A DNA stretch of 43,332 nt from Acidimicrobiia bacterium (GTDB taxonomy: Bacteria > Actinomycetota > Acidimicrobiia > Acidimicrobiales > SZUA-35): the NCBI GenBank assembly GCA_003231975.1, contig QIKW01000195.1, forward strand, positions 1 to 43,332, given 5' to 3'. Positions 1-8,581 of this stretch are shown in pieces. The translations under genes and the position numbers were made by a program. Position 1 is the stretch's first letter. Every line of letters starts with the position of its first letter. Below the pieces are notes generated by a model, which saw nothing but the letters and a program-made list of their open reading frames with translations, did not search any database and was not told where the DNA came from.

Positions 1-1
1 G

Positions 2-160
2 GTCGTCGACCTCTTTGAGGTCTTCCAACCGTGTCTCGCCTACTACGAACATGTGTTGCAGTATAGAGGCCCGTTAGATGCGAGACAACTCGTTTCAAGT
101 TCTTTTACAGTATTTAATCGCAAATCATCAATGTCGAATGTTCTTCGCGAGTGTTGTTGA
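2..160 (+). CDS. possible C-terminal end of a CDS truncated by the window edge
   Basis: Frame 2 is open from the window edge to TGA at 158-160 (VVDLFEVFQPCLAYYEHVLQYRGPLDARQLVSSSFTVFNRKSSMSNVLRECC*). No start in window and no recognised domain. Confidence 0.25.
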   Translation, partial: VVDLFEVFQPCLAYYEHVLQYRGPLDARQLVSSSFTVFNRKSSMSNVLRECC

Positions 161-231
161 ATCGCCACAAGCCACCCCCGCCTGCGGGTGACCCCGTTCA
201 AGAGGGGTCAGGCCCGGGTCGATACCGACTG

Positions 232-537
232 ATGGCTTCAACCAGGTTCCGTGACCGCACTGTGACCTTTGCGCTCGGCGCGACAATCGCTTTGGTCGTG
301 GCGGCATGCAGCCCTCAGGCGACAACAATCACCGCGGAGGCAACGCCTTCTGAGCGCGGTGTCGACATCGAGGACGATCCGGGGCCGGCGCCGGAGCGGC
401 CGAGCACAACTACCGCTGACCAACTAATTGGCGTGCGCGCAGGCTGCGAAGCCTTGCACAGCTTCTTCCACAATTTCCAAGAACCTACCTTCGGCACCCA
501 GGAGGATGCCGAACGGCCTACGGATCGAGCGTGCTGA
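232..537 (+). CDS. small predicted lipoprotein
   Basis: In-frame ATG at 232; signal-like helix ending in a lipobox (ALVVAAC), then a Thr/Pro/acidic linker. Confidence 0.5.
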   Translation: MASTRFRDRTVTFALGATIALVVAACSPQATTITAEATPSERGVDIEDDPGPAPERPSTTTADQLIGVRAGCEALHSFFHNFQEPTFGTQEDAERPTDRAC

Positions 538-573
538 TATTGGGAACTCAGTGGCGGTGCCGAGATCTACTCG

Positions 574-1086
574 TCACTTCGGGAGAGCATCACACGCGGT
601 TGAGGCGTCGAAGAACTTCTCGAAGAACTGGTCGGTCATTGGTTGGCCCGAGATCAGGATCTCAAGGTCGGCATCATCCAAGGTCCGGCTCAGTTCGCTG
701 CCGACACAACCCGCCTGGTCCGGCTCCAAACCGTTCGCCTCCAATGTGGCGACCAGTTGGTTCTGAATGTCGCCTGTCAGCCCGCATCCGAACATGGCTC
801 GAAACTGGTCAAGCACAAACTCTTGGTCGAGAGGGCTGGCCAATAACTGCTGTTCCAGATTGGCCAGATCTGCCTCGTCGACAGGTTCGGTCTCGTACTG
901 CTGGATCAGAGCATCCACAACGCAGGCCGCCTCGATGGTTGAAGCCTCAGGGTTCGACTGAAGAAATGCGGCCGCCGCCTCTTCTCTCGAAAACCCCTCG
1001 CTGCACGCCGTCATGAAAAGCGCAGCCGCGATGAGGGAAAGAAGGAGGCGGTGGCCACTAACTACTGATCGACTGGTTGGAGGCAC
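574..1086 (-). CDS. predicted lipoprotein, unknown function
   Basis: N-terminal hydrophobic segment with lipobox-like LFMTAC; 170 aa, globular acidic composition. Confidence 0.65.
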   Translation of the reverse strand: MPPTSRSVVSGHRLLLSLIAAALFMTACSEGFSREEAAAAFLQSNPEASTIEAACVVDALIQQYETEPVDEADLANLEQQLLASPLDQEFVLDQFRAMFGCGLTGDIQNQLVATLEANGLEPDQAGCVGSELSRTLDDADLEILISGQPMTDQFFEKFFDASTACDALPK

Positions 1087-1154
1087 AGGTCGATCGTAGT
1101 CATCGCCCCGGCCACGGCTGCCCTCAGAAGGTGCCGCGCCCGGCCGCGACTCCC

Positions 1155-2405
1155 TTATGGCTCGGCCACCGAGGTGGTTGCGTCGTCGTCAAGAACGTAA
1201 ACATTCACCTCTACCGCAAGACCAAAGTTCTCGGCCAGGCTTGCTGCGAGAGCAGCTGGAGACGGCGTAGTGGTGCCGCCACCCGCAACCATCACATGCA
1301 CGGTTGCAGTGTCGTCGTCGATTGTGGCACTGGCATCTACCAGGTCCCCCAAAATCCCAGCATCGTCGAAGAAGACCCGGATGGCCCCTGTGACGTCTTC
1401 GGCATCGCCAACGGGCAGCACCTGCTGCCTGCTGAGGTGAAGCGGAATGATCATCAGCAACGCGGCCAGCAGCGCCAAACGCAGGCCAGGAGCAACCATG
1501 TTCTTTCCGAGGCGGGCGGCAGGCACAAGGCCGCAGGCAACAAAGGTGACAGACGCAGCCAGGATGATTCCAACCACGTTTGCCAGGAACAACAAGAACG
1601 AGCCGAGGGCCAGCTTCCACTCGCCAAGCTGAAGCGTGATTCCGACAACGGCAAGGGGCGGCACCAGCGCAACAGCCACCGCAACCCCGGTGATGGCATC
1701 AGCGGCCTGACGCCTGGCTTGGGAGTAGGCACCCGCGGCCCCGGCAACCAGTGCAACTCCCAAGTCCAACAGGTTGGGCGACGTTCGGGCCATCAGCTCC
1801 GCAGGCAGCGGGTTTGGGCTGCCGGGGAACACCAACGAAGTGAGGCTGGCCAGCGCTATGGCTCCCGTGGCGCCCGTGGCAGCAATAGCAGATTGCCGCA
1901 GGGCTCTTCTGGGCCAGCCCATCACGACCGCAACCGACAAGCCAAGAATTGGGCTCATCAAGGGCGCAACCAGCATTGCCCCGATCACCACCGCGGTTGA
2001 GTCGGCCAGGATGCCAAGCACGGCAATGAGGGTTGACAACATCATCAGGGCGGTGAATCGGCGCACAAACGGAGCGAACTCGTCCCCTTCTGGGAACAAG
2101 GTGCTAACCGTTACCTGGCGGGCCCGTTGGTTCACCAGAGCCCGGCTTGACTGTTGCAGGTAGCGAAGCACACCAAGGCCACCGGGGCTCGGAGGTTGCT
2201 GCGGCTGCGCCGGGTCCTCACCCGGTGGCGGCTCGGTGGGCTCTGGCACGCGCACCAACGCAGGGTCTGGCTCAACCAATTCGTTGCTGGTTTGAGATGC
2301 CTCCACGTAAGCGTCTGAGTAGGCCTGCACCTCGGCTGGGGCCAATACCCCGGCACCCTCATTTGTCGCTTGCACACCCTCACGTGACGAAGCTGATTCA
2401 CTCAC
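1155..2405 (-). CDS. DUF389-family membrane protein
   Basis: Multiple TM segments with the DUF389-type core (LADSTAVVIGAMLVAPLMSPILGLSVAVVMGW, ITGVAVAVALVPPLAVVG); Pro-rich N-terminus. Confidence 0.85.
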   Translation of the reverse strand: MSESASSREGVQATNEGAGVLAPAEVQAYSDAYVEASQTSNELVEPDPALVRVPEPTEPPPGEDPAQPQQPPSPGGLGVLRYLQQSSRALVNQRARQVTVSTLFPEGDEFAPFVRRFTALMMLSTLIAVLGILADSTAVVIGAMLVAPLMSPILGLSVAVVMGWPRRALRQSAIAATGATGAIALASLTSLVFPGSPNPLPAELMARTSPNLLDLGVALVAGAAGAYSQARRQAADAITGVAVAVALVPPLAVVGITLQLGEWKLALGSFLLFLANVVGIILAASVTFVACGLVPAARLGKNMVAPGLRLALLAALLMIIPLHLSRQQVLPVGDAEDVTGAIRVFFDDAGILGDLVDASATIDDDTATVHVMVAGGGTTTPSPAALAASLAENFGLAVEVNVYVLDDDATTSVAEP

Positions 2406-2908
2406 AATTGCTCCCGTTGTCCCGACAACTAAGCGTCATGAACGTAACACAATCGAAATGTTTGTAAAGCTTTTGTTTTGCTCAATGGCCGCTATCCGAA
2501 GCGAGTCGGCACAACTCTTAGCGAGGTTTGATCCTCACTTTCTGTGGTTTCCGCTCACTGAATCGGCCGCAAGCAACAGCTACTCTTGATGAAGCAACAG
2601 TAGAAAGTGTCAGTTAGAAGGCGCCGATTCACATCATCGCCGAACCGGAGGCTGAATGGATGAAATCCGCTTAAAACAGCGAAAACGGTGTGGTTTCGAA
2701 ATGACACAATTGAGTCAGTAACGGCGGCCCGGCAGCCGATTCGACCGCCGCCGCCGGCGTGGCGGTCGCCCGGCGCGCCAACATCCCGCCAAGGCCATCT
2801 CCGGTCTCAGGCTTTGCGATGTAGCCGCCACCAATGGCGAACACAGGCGCGCCACACGGCAAACGGGGTATGTGACGAAAGAATGACGCTCGTTTTGTGG
2901 TGACGGCA

Positions 2909-4444
2909 CTAGTTCACCAGCTTCTGGCGACCCTCCCAGAACTGGGAACGGAGCTTGTACTTCTGGAGCTTGCCAGTAGCGGTCCTGGCCAGGTCGCCGC
3001 GAAACTCAACCCTGGTTGGGCACTTGTAATGGGTTAGATGCTCTCGGCAGAACTGGATCAATCCTTCTTCGGTTAGATCCGAACCGTCAACCCGCACGAT
3101 CAGTGCCATGACCGTTTCGCCCCACTTGTCGTGGGGCACACCGATTACGGCAACCTCGCTTACCTCAGGATGGGAGAACAGCACGTCTTCAACCTCGATG
3201 GAGCTGACGTTTTCACCCCCCGAAATAATCACGTCCTTCTTCCGATCGGTTATTGAGTAGTAGCCCTCGTCGTCCATGTAGCCCCCATCGCCCGTGTGGA
3301 ACCAGCCACCTTCTAGCGCGTCGGCTGTTGCTTCGGGATTAGCCCAGTACGAGGCAAGGATGTGATTCCCCCTGGCCAAGAGTTCACCGTCGGGCGCCAC
3401 GTCCATCTTGATGCCAATGGCAGGTGCGCCAGCACGGCTGAGCTTCTTGGCCCGCTCAGCAGATGGCAGGTTGTCCCATTCCTGGCGGCTGCGACTCATC
3501 GTTAACAGCGGGGCCGTTTCAGTGAGGCCGTAGATCTGGATGAACTCCCAGCCGAGCTCAGCCTCGATGGCCTCAATCATCGTGGTTGGCGGCGGAGCCC
3601 CGGCCACAATCATTCGCACTTTGCCCCGCCCTGGGATCTCGCCATTCCAGGTTTTGGCCGCCTCCAAAACCGCGGCGCACACAGCCGGAGCGCAGCACAT
3701 GAACGTTACGCCGTGCTCTTCGATACGACGAAGAATTTCCGCCCCGTCGATCTTGCGCAGCACAACCTGCTTCACACCCATGGCGCAAACGCTGTAGAGC
3801 ATCCCCCAGCCGTCGCAGTGAAACATCGGAAGCGTGTGCAGGTAAACATCACGATCGGTTACCCCTGCCTGCCAGCCAAAGGTTACGGCGTTGGTCCATC
3901 GGGCCCGGTGGGTTTGCTCAACTCCCTTTGGCCTGGCGGTTGTGCCAGAGGTGTAGTTGATGGATGCAGTGGTGTCTTCATCTGGGGCCCACAGCTTCGG
4001 AGTGCCCTCGTTGCCATACCAGTCTGCATCGCTTTCCTCACCCATGATCCAGGTGCGGCCAACCGGAATGCCTTCCAGGTCTTCTGCCAATTCCGGATCG
4101 ACCAGCAGCACCTCGGCCCCCGAGTGCTCAACGATGTAGGAAACATCATCACGGCTCAGGCGAAAGTTGATTGGCACAAACACCCGACCGTTGCCGCTGA
4201 CTCCGTACAGCGACGTGAGCAGCCGAGCCGAGTTGTGGCTGACCATTGCCACCCTGGCGCCCATCTCGATTCCCATCTGGTCCATCGCAACACCCATCTG
4301 CCTACGAATGTCGCCCAACTGGGCGTAGGTGATGTTGGCCAGCGGGCCGGCCGGTTGGTCAGGCTCGTCAACAATCGCCACTCGATCGGGGTAAACGGCC
4401 ACCCCTCGATCCAAAAAGTCGTTGATCGTCAAGGGAACTTTCAT
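2909..4444 (-). CDS. AMP-dependent acyl-CoA synthetase / ligase
   Basis: ANL motifs YTSGTTARPKGVEQTH, IYGLTETAP, GWFHTGDGGYMDDEGYYSITDRKKDVIISGGENVSS, TATGKLQKYKLR. Confidence 0.92.
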   Translation of the reverse strand: MKVPLTINDFLDRGVAVYPDRVAIVDEPDQPAGPLANITYAQLGDIRRQMGVAMDQMGIEMGARVAMVSHNSARLLTSLYGVSGNGRVFVPINFRLSRDDVSYIVEHSGAEVLLVDPELAEDLEGIPVGRTWIMGEESDADWYGNEGTPKLWAPDEDTTASINYTSGTTARPKGVEQTHRARWTNAVTFGWQAGVTDRDVYLHTLPMFHCDGWGMLYSVCAMGVKQVVLRKIDGAEILRRIEEHGVTFMCCAPAVCAAVLEAAKTWNGEIPGRGKVRMIVAGAPPPTTMIEAIEAELGWEFIQIYGLTETAPLLTMSRSRQEWDNLPSAERAKKLSRAGAPAIGIKMDVAPDGELLARGNHILASYWANPEATADALEGGWFHTGDGGYMDDEGYYSITDRKKDVIISGGENVSSIEVEDVLFSHPEVSEVAVIGVPHDKWGETVMALIVRVDGSDLTEEGLIQFCREHLTHYKCPTRVEFRGDLARTATGKLQKYKLRSQFWEGRQKLVN

Positions 4445-4529
4445 TTGTCTCTCCGTGAAATCGCTTCCAATTGGATCTGCCTGCTGAACTTACTTGACTG
4501 AACTTACTTGGCCCGGTGGCCGATAGGAA

Positions 4530-6254
4530 TTGGTGAGACCAAAGGCTCCACCAATCGGCGGTAATCGCTGGCTGAACTGCGAACCAATTCCATTTCGGGA
4601 TCTGCGGGGCCGCGCGGTTGTGGTTCTGTTCTGGGCCGCTAGCTGTCAGGCATCCTGGGTGCGCCTGCGGGAGCTGGAAACTCTGCATCGGCGCCTGGGG
4701 GCAAGAGCAGCAGTAATTGCGGTTCACAGCCCCAGATTCGTTCACGAGATCGATGAAGCTGTCGTGAAGAGCGCATTGACTCGCAACCGGGTGAGCGTGC
4801 CCGTGCTGCATGACCCAGAGCTCTTGAATTGGGCCAACTACGGGCTGGAGGGCCGCCCAACAGCGGTGGTTATTGACCATCGGGGCCGGGTAATCGGCGC
4901 TGTTTCCGGCCTCGACGACCTGTCTCTGGTTGACGAGGCGGCTGAGTTGGCAGACCTGGTTGCAGTTGATGCCCGAGAACGTTCGGGAAAAACAGCGGTC
5001 GCGCTGCCCGCGCTAACAACCACGACTCCATGGTTGCCCCGCCTTGACCGTCTGGCCTGGCCTTCCGGTATAGCCGCTTTGCCAGACGGGCTAGTTGTGG
5101 TTGTGGACAGCGGCAACCACCGGCTCCTCACCCTTGCACTTGCGCCAGGACGGGCTAGCGCGAAAGTAGTAGGCGAGTTGGGCGACATGGCCGGGGCTCG
5201 GATGGTGTGCGCCATTGACGAAGACACGGTTGCCATCACGTTCCCCGACAGCGGCCGGGTTGAACGTGTCGACCTCACAACCGGCGACAGGCAGGTACTG
5301 GTTGACAAGTTGGTGAGGCCCCAAGGTTTGCTTTTGGACAAAGACGGCGCCCTTGTTGTTGCCGACGCTGGGGCCGATCAGCTGATCCGAGTGCTGCCAG
5401 ACGGCCATTGGGGGGCAGTGGCCGGAACCGGCTTCACTGGAATCAAGGATGGGCGAGCGGGGCGGGCCGACCTGGCCCAACCCATGGGAGTGACCAGGAC
5501 CGACCGTGGCATTCTGTTCACCGAAGCTGGGTCCAGCGCGTTGCGGTTGCTAACCGATGAGAGAACGTCCGGCGCCAGAGTGTTCACCGTTACCGCCAGA
5601 GACCCGAGTTGGGAGAAATTCGCCGAGCCCGGGTTGGTTGACGGGCCCGCCCATGGCGCCAGGCTAGAAAATCCGGGAGGGGCTGCAACGTTGGACGACG
5701 GCTCAATAGTTGTTGCCGACACCGGCAACAACCGACTACGACTGCTTACTGAACGCAAGATGCGAACCGTGCCGCTTTCGGGGTTGATCACCCCAGAAGA
5801 CGTTGAGACGGTTGGCCCAAATCACGTTCTTGTTGCCGATACCGGCAATCACAGGCTTGTTGTTGTTGACCTGTTGGGGCAAGACTCTTGGCCCCTCGAT
5901 CTGACCGGGCTGCTGCCCGAGGACCCTGAGATGCCAACACCAGTTGGCCAGGGCCTGAACGCAGCGGCAATCCCGGCCACCAACGAGAAGCCATCCGCCC
6001 TGCACGGCGTCGTTGGCGGCACCGTTGTGTTCCATTACCCAACGCCAGGCGAGAGCCCATGGACCATCAGTGTCAGCAGCCACCCAACCTGGCTGCTGCC
6101 AAGGCCAATTACGGTGAGCCGCAGCCAGCCAGACGAGGCGATAGTAGTTAGCCTTTCGGGTGCAGGCGAGGGCGAACTGGTGCTTCGGGTAAGCGGGGCC
6201 AACGCCGCAGGCCCAGAGGTCGTACGGCTCCCCATCACCGTGATCACAGACTGA
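4530..6254 (+). CDS. thioredoxin-like domain plus NHL beta-propeller protein (NHLRC2-like architecture)
   Basis: N-terminal thioredoxin-like fold (VVVLFWAASCQASWVRLRELE...GRPTAVVIDHRGRV) followed by repeated VVADTGNHRLxxL NHL motifs. Confidence 0.85.
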   Translation: MVRPKAPPIGGNRWLNCEPIPFRDLRGRAVVVLFWAASCQASWVRLRELETLHRRLGARAAVIAVHSPRFVHEIDEAVVKSALTRNRVSVPVLHDPELLNWANYGLEGRPTAVVIDHRGRVIGAVSGLDDLSLVDEAAELADLVAVDARERSGKTAVALPALTTTTPWLPRLDRLAWPSGIAALPDGLVVVVDSGNHRLLTLALAPGRASAKVVGELGDMAGARMVCAIDEDTVAITFPDSGRVERVDLTTGDRQVLVDKLVRPQGLLLDKDGALVVADAGADQLIRVLPDGHWGAVAGTGFTGIKDGRAGRADLAQPMGVTRTDRGILFTEAGSSALRLLTDERTSGARVFTVTARDPSWEKFAEPGLVDGPAHGARLENPGGAATLDDGSIVVADTGNNRLRLLTERKMRTVPLSGLITPEDVETVGPNHVLVADTGNHRLVVVDLLGQDSWPLDLTGLLPEDPEMPTPVGQGLNAAAIPATNEKPSALHGVVGGTVVFHYPTPGESPWTISVSSHPTWLLPRPITVSRSQPDEAIVVSLSGAGEGELVLRVSGANAAGPEVVRLPITVITD

Positions 6255-6389
6255 CTCTCATATTGGGTCAGCTATCGCTTCCCGGCCTCCGACCATCCAC
6301 CTCATCCGCTCGCTGCGCGCCGACGCGGTCGGCAACGCGAAACATAGTGGGGCTACTCTTGCCAGCATTCGAGGCTCGAAGCGAAAGGC

Positions 6390-7700
6390 TTGCGGGTGAT
6401 AGTTGCAACTAGTGGAACAAAAGTCGAGCAATCGTTGCAGAAACTTGGCGACGAGCTGTTCGTGAAGATCTTCTTCAGCCCTGAGGGCTTCGCCGACCCG
6501 GCGCCTTTCTATCGACGCTTCTTGGACGAGGTTCCCGTTCACCTGCCAAGCAGCGGTGGTGCAGTGTTCAGTTACTACGATCATTGCCGAGAGCTACTCC
6601 GAGACAATCGTTTCGGAAAAGGCGATCCGGCGGCGAGTGCGAGGCTAGGGGTTGGAGTTGGTGGAGACGAAGAGCTTCAGCGCTACCGGGCGAAGATCGT
6701 GGAAGAGCAGGCGTCTCAACCGCTTTCGATGCTTGGGCTGGACCCTCCCGACCACACCAGGCAACGCAGCCTGGTTAGCCGCGCCTTCACCCCACGCACC
6801 ATTGACAAGCTTCGGCCCCAGATTGCCGCCCTAGTCGATAGCTGCCTAGACCAATTGGCCGAGGCCGAAACCGGTGACGCCATGGAGTACCTTGCAAAAC
6901 CCTTGCCGGTCACCGTTATCAGCCGAATGCTTGGCGTTCCTGCGTCTGACTGGCCCGAGATCCGCGAACCGGTTACCGACCTGGTTGCTGCACTGGAGCC
7001 CTCGGCAACGGTGGCCGAGCTTGAGCTTGCCATGGAGGCTCGGGCCCTGCTGCGAAGCTACTTTGCTGCCCTCATTGAAAAGCGAAGAGACCAGCCAGAA
7101 GACGATCTGCTTACCGGGCTTATTGCCGCCAGAGACCAGCACGACAAGCTCTCAGAAGGCGAGATCGTTGCGGTTGCGGTGCTGCTGTTCGCAGCAGGCG
7201 CCGAGACAACAACAAACCTAATCGGCAACGGAATCAACCAACTGCTGAACCATCCCGACGAGATGGCGAAGCTCTGGCAGTCTCCCGAGCTGGTGCCGTC
7301 GCTGGTTGACGAAGTCCTGCGTTTCGACTCACCGGTTCAGCTTGATGCTCGCACCTGCCTGGAACCAGCCGAAATCGCGGGTCTTTCCTTCGAGCCTGGC
7401 GACCAGGCCATCACCCTGCTTGGAGCCGCCAACAGAGACGCCAGCCACTTTCAAAACCCAGATGTGTTTGACGTTGCCCGCTACCGCGCCGGCCAGGCCA
7501 CCGAACCAGTGATGAGCTTTGGCTCTGGAATCCACTATTGCCTTGGAGCGAACCTGGCAAGGGTTGAGGGACAAGAGGTGTTCGCGGGGCTGATTCGTCG
7601 TTTTGGCTCAATCGAAGCCGCAGGCACCCGTTCGTTTCGACCCAGAATGGTGCTGCGAGGCTTGGAGACCTGCCCCATTTCTGTAACGATGCGGGAATGA
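6390..7700 (+). CDS. cytochrome P450
   Basis: I-helix AGAETTTNLI, ExxR region VDEVLRFDSPVQ, heme-binding FGSGIHYCLGANLAR. Confidence 0.95.
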   Translation: MRVIVATSGTKVEQSLQKLGDELFVKIFFSPEGFADPAPFYRRFLDEVPVHLPSSGGAVFSYYDHCRELLRDNRFGKGDPAASARLGVGVGGDEELQRYRAKIVEEQASQPLSMLGLDPPDHTRQRSLVSRAFTPRTIDKLRPQIAALVDSCLDQLAEAETGDAMEYLAKPLPVTVISRMLGVPASDWPEIREPVTDLVAALEPSATVAELELAMEARALLRSYFAALIEKRRDQPEDDLLTGLIAARDQHDKLSEGEIVAVAVLLFAAGAETTTNLIGNGINQLLNHPDEMAKLWQSPELVPSLVDEVLRFDSPVQLDARTCLEPAEIAGLSFEPGDQAITLLGAANRDASHFQNPDVFDVARYRAGQATEPVMSFGSGIHYCLGANLARVEGQEVFAGLIRRFGSIEAAGTRSFRPRMVLRGLETCPISVTMRE

Positions 7701-8581
7701 AATTCGGACTCGCATTCGCAAACACCGGCCCGTTTACATCAATCGACGGGCTGGTTGAGTTGGCCCAAGCGGCTGAGGCCAACGGGATTGAAAGCGTTTG
7801 GACCGTTGAACACGTGATCTGGCCAAGCACCTACGCCTCTGAGTATCCCTACGGTCCGGGCGGCAAGATGCAGGGCACGTTCGCCGTTCCGATTCCTGAT
7901 CCGCTGATCTGGCTCAGCTTCGTTGCTGCCAACACCAAAACCCTGATTCTGGGCACCGGCATCGTGATTCTCCCGCAGAGGAACCCACTGGTGCTGGCCA
8001 AGGAGGCGGCCACGCTCAGCCATCTCAGCGAAGGTCGCCTGCACCTTGGAATCGGCGTTGGCTGGCTGCGGGAGGAATTCGACGCCCTTGGGGTGCCCTG
8101 GGAAAAGCGGGGCAAGCGCACCGATGAATACATAGGAGCCATGCGGGCTCTGTGGGCTGAAGACGAGGCAAGCTTCGACGGCGAATTTGCATCATTCGAA
8201 AGCGTCTCCACCAATCCGAAGCCACCAGGCGGGGAGATACCGATTGTGGTAGGCGGCCACTCTGCTGCCGCCGCCCGTCGGGCCGGCAGGCTTGGCGACG
8301 GCTTCTTTCCTGGCAAAGGCTCGCTGGCAGAAGTTAGCGAGCTGATAGACATCGCCCGCCAAACCGCAGCCGACAGCGGCAGAGACGGCGCTGCCATTGA
8401 GGTAACCGCGGCTCACCCCGGCCTCTTTGGCGAAGACCCCGTTGGAGCCGCTCAAGAGCTGCGGGCCATGGGGGTTGAAAGAACGATGCTCCCCGCCTTT
8501 GGCCTCCTCGGCCCAGAAGGCGTGGCAGCCAAGATGGAGGCCGTCTGTGCCGCAATCGTTGCCCCCTGCGCCTCAATCTGA
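7697..8581 (+). CDS. LLM-class (F420-dependent type) oxidoreductase
   Basis: Luciferase-like fold sequence (MKFGLAFANTGPF..., GTGIVILPQRNPLVLAKEAATLSHLSEGRLHLGIGVGWLREEFDALG). Start overlaps the P450 stop (ATGA). Confidence 0.9.
   Translation: MKFGLAFANTGPFTSIDGLVELAQAAEANGIESVWTVEHVIWPSTYASEYPYGPGGKMQGTFAVPIPDPLIWLSFVAANTKTLILGTGIVILPQRNPLVLAKEAATLSHLSEGRLHLGIGVGWLREEFDALGVPWEKRGKRTDEYIGAMRALWAEDEASFDGEFASFESVSTNPKPPGGEIPIVVGGHSAAAARRAGRLGDGFFPGKGSLAEVSELIDIARQTAADSGRDGAAIEVTAAHPGLFGEDPVGAAQELRAMGVERTMLPAFGLLGPEGVAAKMEAVCAAIVAPCASI

Noticed and set aside
8-22. GACCTC-TTT-GAGGTC hairpin at the left edge
   Set aside because: Short, and inside a possible truncated CDS; insufficient context.
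1077-2000. 307-aa + strand ORF
   Set aside because: Antisense to a convincing DUF389 gene; low-complexity composition typical of high-GC shadow ORFs.
2416-2429. GTTGTC-CC-GACAAC inverted repeat in the DUF389 leader
   Set aside because: Only 6-bp arms with a 2-nt loop; chance occurrence plausible and no further support.
3713-4501. 262-aa + strand ORF opposite acyl-CoA synthetase
   Set aside because: Antisense shadow; the minus strand has unambiguous ANL motifs.
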